Of a stretch of DNA of 64,000 nucleotides, positions 35,933 to 47,679 are shown piece after piece. Location of the stretch: assembly GCA_025504975.1 (NCBI GenBank), contig JANUWI010000006.1, positions 434,001 to 498,000 of the forward strand. The letters are read 5' to 3'. Both the position numbers and the translations under genes were made by a program. The notes below the pieces were generated by a model, which saw nothing but the letters and a program-made list of their open reading frames with translations, was not told the DNA's origin and made no database searches. How positions within the stretch are numbered: the first letter of the stretch is position 1; each line of letters begins with the position of its first letter. Source of the stretch: Plenodomus lindquistii (Eukaryota > Ascomycota > Dothideomycetes > Pleosporales > Leptosphaeriaceae).

Positions 35933-37616
35933 TCATTTCGCGAACAGAAGTGCCGTCATGATTCTCGTTGCTTCAAACGCCCCCTTGATTCGCAATAATG
36001 AGGCGAACGTCTCTGGCACTTTCTTAAAGCTCTCAGCGGTGTCTGCCTCGGACCCTGTGCAGCATTAGTATAACGGTCATGCATGTTCTAGAAGGATGAC
36101 GTACAAACTTGGGGAAAGGCAGGTTCGACCGTGATCTCCGACTCGGCCTCACCAGTCCAATCAAAGCCGATCCGCCACTTAAGCTTTAGCAAAACGTGCT
36201 TGTCCTGCAGAACTAGGGTGTCACGACCTAAGTGGCGGTTGAGATCCTTTCGTGCCATCGCTTGCTTCGACTTTGTCGGTCGAGCAGTGTTCTCTGTGTC
36301 TTCGAGCGCGCGTCCTGCGACAAGGTGTGCAAAGCCTGTCTCACACTTGTGCCAGTACTGGGCGCGTTTCTTCGCCAGCTCCCAGTATGAATCTACAGCC
36401 CAGCATATGTTGCTCAGGTCTTGGGCCTCTGCCTTGTCTCGGATGTGTATTCCCAACTCACGCTCGGCCCAAGATGAGATGCGCAAGATCCGTAGGTCGA
36501 TGATCTCGTTGGCTAGTGCATCGAGCATAATGGAGAGCTGTACTGTCAACAGCTTCTGCGGTCCAGTAATCTCAATTGTATGCTTTTGGTGAACTCGATT
36601 GGAGGACAGAATCACCTTGCCACGCGGCAAACTGAGTTTCGTAGCGAAGTTCAGCGACGTAAACATCTCTAAGTATGGCATGGGGTCCGCGACCTCTACC
36701 GGTCGGTGCGAAGGGATCGGTCTTTCAGGCTCGATCGGAAGTGGTCGAGGGATGGCAAGTGCTGAAAAGGGTAGGAACGAGCATAAGAGGCTCGACACAG
36801 GGGTTGGCTTGTCATGTTCAGGGTTTACGCCGCTAATCTGCGCAATGAAGTTTCTATCCTGTTAGCCACGCCCTCAGGTCAATTGTAAACATTCTCTTAC
36901 AGGAGATCACCACGTTCTGAAGACCGCAGAACTTGTTCTGGCGCGCGCTGCTGCTCTTTAACAATCTCCTCAGTGCATCGTGACACTTGCGACTCCAGCT
37001 GTTCAATCTCACGTCGCAACCGTGCTTTCTCTTGCTTCCTCTTCTCTAACTCTGGGTCTGGAGGCTCCCTTGCTTGTGCCGGAGCTAGGACCTCGTCTTG
37101 CTCTACAGGCCCATCGGCGAGTGGCCGCTTCAGCGCATCTGGCTGGACTGATGGAGCTCTCTGCTTCTGCTTGAGAGGCGACTGTTTTACGGGCTGCTTG
37201 ATGGGAGGTAGCCTTCTGATGGGTGACGAATATGGCAGGGTTCGACGAGTATCATCCTGCTCTCCTAGGCTTTGCATTGACGCTGTCGCAGGTGACTCCG
37301 CAGGCGCTTCTTGCTGTACCGCTGCAGCTATTGGACTCCTTCTCAACGCTCTTTCAGGGCGAAACACTGTGTTGATGTCTTCTGTCTCATCTGGGACAGG
37401 TTGTTGACGCGCCTGTGTATTACTGCGATTATTTGCCCTTGGTCCAGGTGATGCAGCAGGTGTGGTGCGCAACAAGTCCGGATAGTTGCGCGCGAGACTC
37501 GCTTTCGTAGGCGATGCGAATGAAGGCCGTCGCGGTGGTTTCTTCAAAGGACTAGATTGTCTGTCGCGCTCGTCTGGTGAATTGGTCCTTCTGCGCTTGC
37601 GTGCCGGCTCGTCCAT
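35933..37616 (-). CDS. uncharacterised nuclear-type protein, coiled coil plus conserved C-terminal domain
   Basis: Exons are 37616-36901, 36853-36105 and 36054-35933, giving 528 aa. Introns are GTAAGA...GATAG (47 nt) and GTACGT...CACAG (50 nt with a TACTAAT branch site). The N-terminus is Pro/Ser/Arg-rich with a basic patch (PARKRRRTNSPDERD, a likely nuclear signal) and a conserved-looking SFASPTKASLARNYPDLL motif at about 37-54. Residues 200-240 form a basic coiled coil (EKRKQEKARLRREIEQLESQV). After that comes a folded region from about 243 (LNFIAQISGVNPEH, SSLLCSFLPFS, LPRGKVILSSN, WAVDSYWELAKKRAQYW) and a helical tail (FKKVPETFASLLRIKG). The layout recalls CENP-O/CENP-P type inner kinetochore proteins, but I cannot assign it. 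ATG 37616 was preferred; an in-frame ATG exists further upstream at about 37829. Confidence 0.85.
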
Positions 37617-37971
37617 TGTGGCTTGCAACAAGTTGTCGTTTGTCGTATAGGTAGATCGCGCGACTTGGAATATCGCGAAATATCGCTTTGTCTCGATTAG
37701 GTAGTAGCAATAGCGTGCTGTTGTGGGGGTGGGACTTGATGCGCCAAAGCCAGAAGCCGTGAATGTTGACGCGTCGGCGCGTTTGTTGACCCTGTCGGGG
37801 TTCGCTGTTTTCTGCCGACTCTCGGACATGCGGCGCAAAATGACGTCTATCTGGGGTTTCCATTCACATTATCAATCCTCGCATCGTCTGGAGCATGACA
37901 TGACGACGCCACACGAATCAATGATATAGTCAATCTGAGATACGTACAGCGCTGGCGCAAAACGCATAACC
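37617..37971. promoter_or_regulatory. divergent promoter region
   Basis: The 355 bp separate the start codons of the coiled-coil protein and the oxidoreductase-like protein. No clear TATA box is seen. Confidence 0.4.
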
Positions 37972-38766
37972 ATGGAATCGCTTCTTCGCACCGGCTCGCC
38001 ACTGGCCAAGACCAGTACATCATGCATTCGCAGTGGAGGAGTCACGCAATCAAGACTGCGAAGATTAGGACTGCAGGATAGCGACCGGATGCAAAGGCGC
38101 TTCAAGGGGTATATTGCGCCAGAGGGCGAACAAGCCAGACCCATAACAGGGTTCTACGCAGGTACATCCATCATCCATCTCACCTGTTGTGCATACTAAC
38201 AGGACGCAGAGATGCTGAAGAAGCCACTCGCGCAAGTGCAACCGTTGACTCGAACCGCACCGGTCCCACAGCCCATCGAAGAACCTCCCAAGTCGCAGAA
38301 AGAGCAGACACTTGAGAAGGCAGCAATCATCTTCGGCTCCAAGAAGGCGCTTGCCGAGCGAAGACAAGAGATTGAACGCGCATCACAAAACGTCGCAGGC
38401 GTAATGGTCCCACCCAAACCAGAAGAGCCGGATAACTGCTGCATGTCTGGCTGCGTGAATTGTGTGTGGGACATGTTCAGAGACGAGATGGAAGAATGGG
38501 CGGAGAAGAGCGCTCAAGCGAGACTGGCAATGCAAGCTCAAAGAGAGCAAGGAAAGGGCAGTGGCACAATGGTCGCGGGACAAGGGACGCCGAGCCACGT
38601 GGCAGTCAGTATGGACGATGATGGAGGGGGCAGCGAAACGAATTGGAGCGCGAACGTGGATCAGGACAAGCTTTTCGACGATATACCGGTTGGCATACGA
38701 GAGTTTATGAGGACGGAGAAAAAGCTGAAGCAAATGCATAAGAAAGCCGAAGCCGATGCTGCATGA
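37972..38766 (+). CDS. oxidoreductase-like domain protein
   Basis: Exons are 37972-38161 and 38210-38766, giving 248 aa. The 48-nt intron is GTACAT...CGCAG; the nearer AG at the end of ACTAACAG would break the frame. The diagnostic segment is KPEEPDNCCMSGCVNCVWDMFRDEMEEW at about residues 130-157, the short Cys-rich motif of the oxidoreductase-like (Oxidored-like) family, found at the N-terminal end of many eukaryotic proteins of unknown enzymology. The N-terminus is Ser/Arg-rich and may be a mitochondrial presequence (an inference from composition). The C-terminal third is low-complexity (Gln/Gly/Asp) with a final basic helix (RTEKKLKQMHKKAEADAA). Its yeast relative is an uncharacterised mitochondrial protein. 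Confidence 0.87.
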
Positions 38767-38931
38767 TCAGTACACTGTGCAAGAAAAGAGCCTGGCGAGC
38801 GAGTATTTGCATAAATCATATACCCATCCATATTAGCGATTATACATATACAGCCTGTTCCTACCATGTCAACGCCCTGTCCGTCCTTCATGCTCCAGCA
38901 ATGCAATGCCTCGTGAACCGCTTGTTTATTT

Positions 38932-39325
38932 CTAGTCCTCGCCAACATCCACGCCCTTGGACTTGAGGTCAATTCGCGCTTCGCGTATTTGCTCCATGAG
39001 CTCCTTGTGCGCCTCCGGTACGTCGTTGAAGGTGAAGACTCCCCAGCCGAGCTTGAAAAGAAGGTATGCGCCAAAGGAAACGAGAGCCCAGAATGGAAGC
39101 TAGTAGACATGTTAGGTATTGGCGAGCCTTGTGGTGGCTATGCGATGACGTACGACGGGTACAATTTCCTTCTGAATCTTCTCGGGAAAGGAGACAATCT
39201 CCATGAATACCGCTAGGTACAACTACATGCAATTAGCAGGCGTCCCAGCACAATGCTAAATCAAGGGGCAGCCTCACAGAAGTGAGCAGCATAGCAATGC
39301 TGATGGTCTGTTGAGCGCGTGTCAT
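38932..39325 (-). CDS. DPM3: dolichyl-phosphate mannosyltransferase subunit 3
   Basis: DPM3 is the small ER-membrane subunit that tethers the catalytic Dpm1, needed for N-glycan, GPI-anchor and O-mannose donors. Exons are 39325-39278, 39222-39154 and 39099-38932 (introns GTGAGG...TGTAG and GTACGT...ACTAG), giving 94 aa, normal for the family. Two membrane segments are present at about 5-25 (TISIAMLLTSLYLAVFME) and 38-56 (LPFWALVSFGAYLLFKLGWGV), followed by a cytosolic coiled tail with FNDVPEAHKELMEQIREARIDLKSKGVDV, the DPM3 hallmark. It is too fragmented to be seen as one frame, but all splice phases are 0. It overlaps no other gene and converges with the oxidoreductase-like gene (165 bp apart). 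Confidence 0.92.
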
Positions 39326-39771
39326 CTTGACAATTATAAGAAAGGTGAGATTCGAATGAGGGTATGCGGTCGGTAGAGGTTGTGAACGTAAAGTTTACTG
39401 GGGATCGTCGTGGTGAACGTTCAGTGCCAGATCGCTCAATTGCCGCCAAGAGATCGCTGTCCAGGGGTTCAAGCGCTGCCCAATACGGTAAGGCTAGCCG
39501 GTGAGCATTTGTGGAGCGATACTTCCTCAGCAAGCAACATCATGAACATGGGGAGAAATTTTTGCTTTCCACGTACCTAGGAGTTCAAACGATATATGAG
39601 AAAGCATCAGATCTACCAACACGATCAAAAGGAATAGCAACCCGGTTGTATCCACCTGGCCTTTTTATCTACTGGTCTTGCATTCAAAATTCGCCCAACG
39701 TCATGGCACGTTGAAACCAGGCACGATAGTAACGATTCAGATTTGTTTGGGCTCTATTCAGTCGCCAAAAT
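39326..39771. other. divergent intergenic region
   Basis: No gene is seen; the region probably holds the promoters of DPM3 (minus) and the armadillo-repeat gene (plus). Confidence 0.4.
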
Positions 39772-41880
39772 ATGGAACTCGAACCAGACACAGTGCTCTG
39801 GTATGACATTATAGAAATTGTCCTCGATAAGAGGCCGGACTCGACTTGCAATGCCAAATTCACCACGGCACTGGAATCACTCGGAGCGGACCTTGCCTCC
39901 GGGAAATATAAATCAACTGAAACCTATCTAGATCTCTTTGCCACTGGTGTAGGCAAGAATAGTGAGGATTCAGCTCTTCCAAGATATACTCAGAGCTGAC
40001 GTTTTACAGAGGGATGGCAGACACCGTTCCGGGAGAGTGGCATTCTCGACTTCGCCCTGCAACGGCTCTCTGTAACGGAGCCTCAGGAGCCTCTGTCAAA
40101 GCAGTATTTGCGGGTCATTGGTAACATGGTTGCAGATAACGGTATACTATCCCATCCGACTACACCCTCAGCTTCAACATTGTCCTGATGACCACCCCAG
40201 ATACGAATCGAGAACTTGTTGTAGGGAGCCTGCAGCAAATCATCAACTGCCTCTCATCAGAAGCCCTGTGCACAACTGCTTTGGGAGTGTTGTTCAACTT
40301 ATGCAACGACTTTGGTAAAGCTGTCAATGGCCACGCATACGAGCACTTTTGCTGAACAAGCCAGAACCTGCCAAAGCTGCTGCAGCGATGCTGAGACTTG
40401 ATTCAACAATTTCAAGTCTACTTGCTGCAGAAAAAATACCAGAAGTGGCTCTCGACTTTGCTACGGATCTCCTCACCTGGAGTACTGGGAATCTTACCGC
40501 GGTCCAGCTCAAGGACGAAACCTCACTCGAAACATTCACAAACCTACTCAAGATTGCTCTTACTTACGATCCCGATCACTACGAAGAGTACGTCGCAATC
40601 CTGGTACACTACCTGCAAGATCCAGACTTCCAGCAGAAGGTAGCGATACCAAAGTTGCTGGATGACCTCGTGGTCCTCATGCTTGATTTTGAAGCAAGAC
40701 TTACTACTGAAGAGATAGCAGTTGTGTTCCAAGAACTGGGTATTAGCAAAGAAGCCGATCGCACTGCATCAGAAGAGACTAAGGTGATTCTGCTCGCGCA
40801 GTTGATCGGCACCATCTCTGCAGTCTCGTCTACGGATACGTTCGTACAAAACTTCAACATCAGAACTCCTGTCATTGAGCGAGTCGAAGCGCAGCTACGA
40901 TCACCATGGGACAAAGCAGCTCCATCTACAGTGTGCTCATGCGTCATGCTTGGCAACCTGGGCATGTCGGATGAAGTCTGCACCGACATGGTACAGATCA
41001 TGGAATTACATATTGCGTTAATCGCAATCCTCCAAAATGGCCAGTCTACACAGGCGGCTCTTCTTCACGCTGCAGCGGGATTTATGAGACACCTTACCTT
41101 CCCAGAGGCAAATAGAGTCGTACTCGCGGATGCAGGACTGATCCAGGCGTGTTGTCGCTTACTCACACTGGAAGATCCTTCTGTGCGTGGTGAAGCGGCA
41201 GCCATGCTTTGCAAGCTTGTTACAAACAGCTTCCATAATATCGAGAAGGTAGTGTACGACAAAGTCAACGTAGACTCAGGCATGAGCGATACTCAAAATG
41301 CGACCGAGGTCACAGTCCTCTCACACATTGTTGAGCAGGCTCTCGCTCCGTCCAAGCCATTGCCTAGCACCACCATGAAGAATCCCATGATCGAACTCGG
41401 TCGGACCATTGTCGCCATGCTACGCTATCTTGGGCGACCGAATGCGGAGAAAGATGTCGATGCAGTTAGACACCAGATCCTCCAAGTAGCGAATCTCGCA
41501 AGACCAGTCGCCCGTCTCATCCGCCAACGCTTCTACGCTGATGCCAGATCGGAAGGTTTGCTGGGTCTGGGCCTTATGGCGCAACTCCCAGAAGGCGCGT
41601 CTCGAGTGATTGAGGAGTTTAAAGACGATACAGGCTTGTTGGATGCGATCAAAGACTTTGCCGGTGGCAAGGATGGAGGAATCGAGCAGGAAGGGTCAAC
41701 CGGTGGAAGAGATTACCAGAATGCAATTGTGCTTCTGCAAGCCTTACAAAATAACGCGGTAAGTGTGCCAGAATCTGATCATCCCGGTGAAGGCTAACAA
41801 TGCAGGCTGATGACATGGATGCGACGCTCAAGGGTCGGATAGTGTCTCTCCAAGAAGAACTTGGCCGGCTCATGGCCTAA
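39772..41880 (+). CDS. SmgGDS-like armadillo-repeat GTPase chaperone
   Basis: Exons are 39772-39946, 40010-40141, 40201-40314, 40365-41758 and 41806-41880, giving 629 aa. The protein is almost entirely helical repeats: TALESLGADLA, SGILDFALQRLS, NRELVVGSLQQIINCL, ALGVLFNLCNDF, AALLHAAAGFMRHLTFPE, GLIQACCRLLTLEDPSVRGEAAAMLCKLV. This matches the Rap1 GTPase-GDP dissociation stimulator (RAP1GDS1/SmgGDS) family, cytosolic armadillo proteins that bind prenylated small GTPases with polybasic tails. The first donor (GTGTAG) is weak but is the one that keeps the frame into EGWQTPFRESG. The 50-nt third intron uses CCAG as acceptor. The short final exon encodes a helix ending ELGRLMA. A Rho2-like GTPase, a plausible client type, lies in the same window at 63 kb. 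Confidence 0.85.
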
Positions 41881-42434
41881 ACACATACGACGTTACGCAC
41901 TGAATGAAGGCATCATACAATAGATTGCATATAGAAAGAGAACACAGATGTACAAAGGAATCATGCAAACTGTCGATAAGGCAGATAGTTTTGATGCGCC
42001 TCTAGTGTTCTGCTCAGACCCAAATACTGCAGTGGTCTCACTCACACCACATTCCCCACTGCAGAGCCTCTGCTCACCTGCACCACCACAATCACCAATC
42101 CTCCAGGTACAACAATCAATCAGATAACTTCTCAAACCATCTCCAACAAATAACAAGCATCTGAATATCTCGCAGTCAGCAAGTGGCGTGTGTGCAGCCT
42201 CATTATGACCAGCGACCGTAATCAAGCGCGCTCTGATTGGCTGATTGTAGTCGGACCACTCTCATCGAACTACGTCGTTGCGACTGGAACAGGTGAGAGA
42301 GGAGTGTATATAAAGACGGCTGCCTGGATCTGAAATAAAGTATCAAACACAAATCATATTCTCGTCTTCTACTCTTGACATCGATCAATCAATTTCAACC
42401 TTCAACACCAACTCTACAATCAATCAACACAACA
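41881..42434. other. intergenic region with metallothionein-like gene promoter
   Basis: No coding frame is supported. The last 150 bp hold a clear TATA box and an A/C-rich leader. Confidence 0.5.
42307..42314 (+). promoter_or_regulatory. TATA box of the metallothionein-like gene
   Basis: TATATAAA (followed by GACGG) lies about 120 nt before the ATG at 42435. A strong TATA element fits an inducible, highly expressed small gene. Confidence 0.55.
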
Positions 42435-42821
42435 ATGGCTTGCTGCGGACGTAACAACGGCGAGTGCGTATGCGCAAAGGAGGCAACCTGCTCTTGCGGC
42501 AAGCAGCCTGCGCTTCAGTGCAGTATGTTCTGTCCTCTCTCTCCCTTACATTCATAGATCTCTGCCCCAAATTTCATCACATGACGTAGCCAGCATCACT
42601 GTACATACTAACAATCCACCAGCTTGCGACAAGGCCGTCACTGAAAACAAGCTCCCCTCATCTGCATGCGCTTGCGGAAAGCGGGCTCAAGGTATGTCAA
42701 ACTTTTGGACGATGATGGTGGCAGGGCGAGGCTGACAAAGGAAACAGATTCATGCACATGCAGCCGCGGCGAGAACAATGGAGCGAGCAATCTGGAGACC
42801 GACTTTACCACCAAGAAATAG
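42435..42821 (+). CDS. cysteine-rich metallothionein-like protein
   Basis: Exons are 42435-42522, 42623-42691 and 42748-42821, giving 76 aa. Introns are GTATGT...CCAG (100 nt) and GTATGT...ACAG (56 nt). Twelve Cys occur in the first 57 residues: a CC at 3-4 and five Cys-X-Cys pairs at 11/13, 19/21, 29/31, 45/47 and 55/57, with no aromatic residues before the tail. That pattern is typical of metal-thiolate proteins. The units CSCGKQPALQCTCDKA and CACGKRAQDSCTC show internal repetition (CxCGK...). There is no signal peptide, so it is cytosolic. It may buffer copper or zinc; the metal is not readable. Similar CxC-repeat proteins of filamentous ascomycetes are poorly studied. Confidence 0.88.
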
Positions 42822-43643
42822 GTGGACTGATGGAGTTTGAAACCACTGCTGAAGGATGGGTAGCTGTCTCTACCGGAGGAGAAAGGGCATGTGCATGGCG
42901 GGTGTTTTGGCGTTAAACTGGATAGGCCATGAATGAGCGTGGATTTGTCTTTGGTGGCGAAGGGGTTTATCACGACTTTCCTTACGAGGAGTCGATGGAA
43001 TAGGACTAGAAATCGACAGTCCACATCTGCATGCTGAATCGTGCAACTGCTCGTGCTTTCGATGTGATGGCCATGAGACTCCGCGGCTTAGCACGGATAA
43101 GATGTTTGGAGAATACATACTGACCTGCATTCTAGAAGACCAAGACAAAGCTTCTATGTTCAGTGATGTGCTTGGTGCTCCATGTACAACGCTTATGCAA
43201 TTGAACCGTCGTGTGTCTCACAAGCACGTTCTCTCGAGTATGCAGTCAACATGTGAGTGCGAAAGGAGATCCACCCGGAGCTTAGGCAGGGCCCATTTAG
43301 CGCTTGGCGGCCTCTTGCGCTGTGAACCTCCGACCGCGAGTCCGCCGCACCTCGCGCGTGGAAGCACATCACGACATCGCCGGCCCCTGCAGCATGCTCG
43401 GCGTCTCGCTCCTGTTCAATTTGTTCCTGTTCGATGCCATAGCTATATGATTGCTCCCCGGCCCTCGCACACGGCCTCTCCCTACGCGCTCCCCGTCCGC
43501 GCCCTCTCGGCAGCCCGCTCACCGGCATAACCCCTGCCGTCGAGACCCTTCATTCGGCCATCACGTAGTCTCGGAACACCGCCGCGTTGTCTGGCTACCT
43601 TCCAGGCGGGAACCGCCCGTCTACCACGTCCGCCACGTCCACC
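42822..43643. other. intergenic stretch, no gene seen
   Basis: Several short frames exist but none has support. The last 300 bp are a C-rich leader of the AP-2 alpha gene. Confidence 0.45.
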
Positions 43644-46600
43644 ATGGCTGCCTCGGTCACCGCCAAAATGGCCTCCAAGGGCGGAGGCCTGTTTGGCCGG
43701 GACCAGTCGGGCAATGTGCCCACCATGCGCGGGCTCGTGTCCTTCATCGCCGACCTCCGCAATGCCCGCGCCCGCGAACTCGAGGAGAAGCGAATCAACA
43801 AGGAATTGGCAAACATCCGGCAGAAATTCAGGGATGGCGGCCTCAACGGCTACCAGAAGAAGAAATACGTGTGCAAGCTGCTGTACATCTACATCCTCGG
43901 CTGGAACGTCGACTTTGGACACCTCGAAGCCGTCAACCTCATCTCGGCCACAAAGTACTCGGAAAAGCAAATCGGCTATCTCGCAGTCACGCTGTTCTTG
44001 CACGAAGAGCACGAACTCATCCACCTGGTAGTTAACAGCATCAGGAAGGACTTGCTGGATCACAATGAGCTCAACAACTGCCTCGCTCTCCATGCGATTG
44101 CCAATGTCGGCGGCAAGGAGCTGGGAGAGTCGCTCAGCGCAGAGGTCCACAGACTGCTCATTTCACCGTGGGTGCTATGCCTTCAATGGTCCGTGTGTTG
44201 TGCTGACATGAGACAGGGCTTCGAAAGCATTCGTGAAGAAGAAGGCCGCCTTGACACTCCTCCGACTATACCGAAAACACCCTAGTATCGTGCAGAACGA
44301 ATGGGCAGAACGGATAATATCGCTCATGGACGACCCTGACATGGGCGTTGCGCTCTCCGTCACCTCCTTGGTCACGGCACTCGTCCAGGATAACGCTGAG
44401 CAGTACAAGGGAAGCTATGTCAAGGCTGCTAGCAGGCTCAAGCGGATCGTGGTGGACAACGAATGCGCCGAAGGCTACTTCTACTACAAGGTACCATGTC
44501 CATGGATCCTGGTCAAGCTGCTCAAATTGCTGCAATACTATCCGCCTCCAGGCGAGTACCCATGAACAGACTGTGTATGACTGGACTAACAGAAGCAGAG
44601 GACTCGCATATCCGCAACCTGATTCGTGAATCGTTACAAAAGATTATGGACTCAGCTCTCGAAATGCCAAAGAATGTGCAGCAGAATAACGCACAAAACG
44701 CCGTCCTATTTGAAGCGATCAATCTCGTCATCCATCTCGACACCGAACAGGACCTTATGGTACAAATATCACAGCGCCTCGGCAAGTTCATCGCATCTCG
44801 GGAAACCAACGTACGGTACCTTGGGCTGGAAGCAATGACACATTTGGCTGCGCGATCAGAGACACTGGACCCCATCAAGAAGCACCAGGCCATTATTATT
44901 GGATCGCTGAGAGATAGGGACATCAGCGTTCGAAGGCAAGGTCTGGACTTACTCTACAGCATGTGCGACCCGACCAATGCTCAAGCGATCGTCAACGAAC
45001 TTTTACGGTACCTGCAGTCGGCAGACTACGCAATACGAGAAGAGATGGTTTTGAAGATTGCCATATTGACTGAGAAGTACGCTACCGATGTCCAGTGGTA
45101 TGTCGACATATCATTACGATTGATCGCCATGGCGGGAGACCATGTCAGTGACGAAGTTTGGCAAAGAGTCATTCAGATTGTGACCAACAACGAAGAACTC
45201 CAAGTTTACGCGGCGCAAACCATTCTCCAGTACATCAAGGCGGATTGTCACGAAACACTCGTCAAGATTGGAGGGTATCTTCTGGGTGAATTCGGACACT
45301 TGATTGCGGACAGCAAGGGCTGCAGTCCCATCGAGCAGTTCTTGGCACTCAGCGCGAAGATGCGAGGATGTTCATCAAGTACAAGGGGAATCTTGCTGTC
45401 ATGCTATGTCAAGTATGTCAACTTATTCCCTGAGATCAAGCCACAACTTCTGCAAGCGTTCCGCGCCTACAGCGTTTCACTCGACTCTGAGCTCCAACAA
45501 AGAGCGTGCGAGTACTTGACACTTGCAACGATGCCAAAGGACGATCTACTACGAACTGTATGCGACGAGATGCCACCATACCCCGAACGAACATCAGCGT
45601 TACTTTCACGACTACATCAGAAACATGCAACAACTAGCGACAAGCGGACATGGGTTGTGGGTGGAAAGGATGCGAATGCTGACTTGAAGGAGTTTGGTCT
45701 TGCTCGATCGAACACTTCAGCTGGCGTCAAGAAAAATTTCACGGGATCGGCGAACAGGGACGCCAAACCTGCTGCATCGAACGGGACGAATGGTGTTAAC
45801 TCGCTTTCAAGTGACCTGGAAGGCCTCGACATGAACATTGATGCAAGCCAGGTCACCAAAGCACCCAATCTAGCGAGCGCTGCACACCTGAGTCCAGACT
45901 GGGAGCCGGGGTACATCCGCCTTCTCCTCCGAGGCGAGGGTATACTCTACGAAGACCAGCAAATACAAGTCGGCCTCAGGACAGAGTACAGAGGTCAACT
46001 TGGTGCCCTCATCTTCTATTTCACTAACAAATCATCATTCCCCATCGGCTCATTTACCACCACGCTCGACAACAGGTCATCAGAGACTCTCAAGACAGAT
46101 GTCAAAGGACTGCCCGACACGTCAATCGCCCCAGACGGTCAAACTCAGCAAACAATCATGTTTGAATGCAAGAATGTATTCATAGAACCACCGACGATCC
46201 GCATATCGTACCTTGCCGGTGCGCTACAAGGCCTTACTCTCCAACTTCCTGTATTGCTGCACAAGTATATGGAGGGCGCTGAACTCAGTGCTGAAGACTT
46301 CTTCAAGCGGTGGAAGCAAATCGGCGGAGCCCCCCGCGAAGCACAAAGCATATTCGGGCTACTCAACAAGAACCGCACAATGAACTCCGAGTTTGTGCAG
46401 AAGGTGGTCAAGGGCTTCAAGTGGGGTATTGTGAGTGGTGTTGACCCCAATGCTAAGAACGTTGTTGGAGCGACGGTGCTGCACTCGAGCGAGGGCAAAT
46501 TCGGTTGCCTGATGAGGTTGGAACCGAACTTTGATACTCAGGTATGTCAACGTGCTCGATCGAAACTGGGGCAAGACTAACGGCACGTAGATGTTCCGCC

Positions 46601-46692
46601 TCACTATCCGCGCCACGGATGAGTCAGTACCCCCCGTTCTCATCAAAGCCATGGAAGAGCGACTCGCGCAGGGCATCGAAGGTCTAGCTTGA
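43644..46692 (+). CDS. AP-2 clathrin adaptor complex subunit alpha
   Basis: The product is the large alpha subunit of the plasma-membrane endocytic adaptor. Exons are 43644-44167, 44217-44551, 44599-46541 and 46591-46692, giving 967 aa. Trunk motifs are MRGLVSFIADLRNARARELEEKRINKELANIR (26-57), YVCKLLYIYILGWNVDFGHLEAVNLI, KYSEKQIGYLAVTLFLHEEHELI and repeated helical HEAT-like units up to about 600. A Ser/Asn/Gly-rich hinge follows at about 680-730. The C-terminal ear begins near 740 (PGYIRLLLRGEGILYEDQQIQVGLRTEY), then IFYFTNKSSFPIGSFTTTLDN and EDFFKRWKQIGGAPREAQSIF. The second intron begins GC (CAG|GCGAGT) and is needed to join YYPPP to EDSHIRNLIRESLQ in frame, so it is a GC-AG intron. Length and order match the family. 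Confidence 0.95.
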
Positions 46693-47679
46693 GCCTCAGA
46701 CTCATCTCTGAACAATCTCGCTACTCCTCACGTGTCACGGCCGCCTTCTTACACACAGCTTTCGAGAACAGCCTGTTCATACTCCTCCTAATGTTTTTGT
46801 CTCGAAAGGCTGATGAGCGGGGTGCATAATTTTTCGCTTCTCTCAAGGAAGAATGAATGGGTCTTGAGGTGGGGCTGCTTGCATGTTGAAGCATTTTTCT
46901 TGGTGACAAAGTGTTGGAAATGAATGTGTTGAGTGAGTGAGATGGCATACCCTGATTTATATATATCTTGTCTTTTAGCAAGCATGAGCAAATACATTGG
47001 AGCGATGGGGTGTTTTTTTTTGGGGTTGTTTATGGAAGATTGGTTGTTTGTTGTGTATGTGTGCAGGTTGGAGGCTTGTGATGATCAGATGTATGGGGTG
47101 AATGAAAACATGTAGTGATGATGGCTTTCTGGTAGGAAATGTGATGCGCTGGGGTGGGGTGTATTGTTAAGACTGGCTGGGCAAAGGGCGGAGTATTCTA
47201 TGTCTTTGATGGCGCTTTGCACTAGTGACTTCAGTGGGTGCTCCTCAGTCTCGGACCCCTACTACGCCTTCCACTTCCAATCTGTAAAAGCCCTTTCAAT
47301 AGACTCCTACCTCTCACTATACCACGGCTCTTGCCTTTTCTATATCCCATGTACGAAGCAAGAGTGCACCTAAAACAAGAAAAGGGCGCAGCCCCCCCCC
47401 ATCTAGCGTGCAACCAGTACCATTGCTGTTGCTAAGAGTCATAAACGCTAGAGTCATACCAAGCACAGCGTCTTTATATCAGACCTTACGCGTTTTCTAC
47501 TCTACGCTCTCGCTTTATTGCATATCAAGCGTCCACACATTGCTAATAGTATTACGGTCGCGACCACGAGTGTAGCGCCATTTGGTACGACTACTACTAC
47601 CACCACGAACAAACTATTTACTATTACGACCAACACTACAACCGCCCTTCCAACTCCGGTCCTAATCCCCACCCCCAAA
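46693..47679. other. intergenic stretch, no gene seen
   Basis: The first part is T/G-rich and probably AP-2 3-prime region; the rest contains short frames only. Confidence 0.45.

Noticed and set aside
36059..36085. tRNA A-box-like TTAGTATAACGGT
   Set aside because: No B box or acceptor-stem pairing nearby; it lies in a reverse-strand intron.
43482..44150. 222-codon minus-strand frame overlapping AP-2 alpha
   Set aside because: Antisense shadow of a strongly supported coding exon.
47518..47679. Thr-rich N-terminal extension of the NADAR protein
   Set aside because: No ATG in that part of the frame; the first ATG is at 47680.
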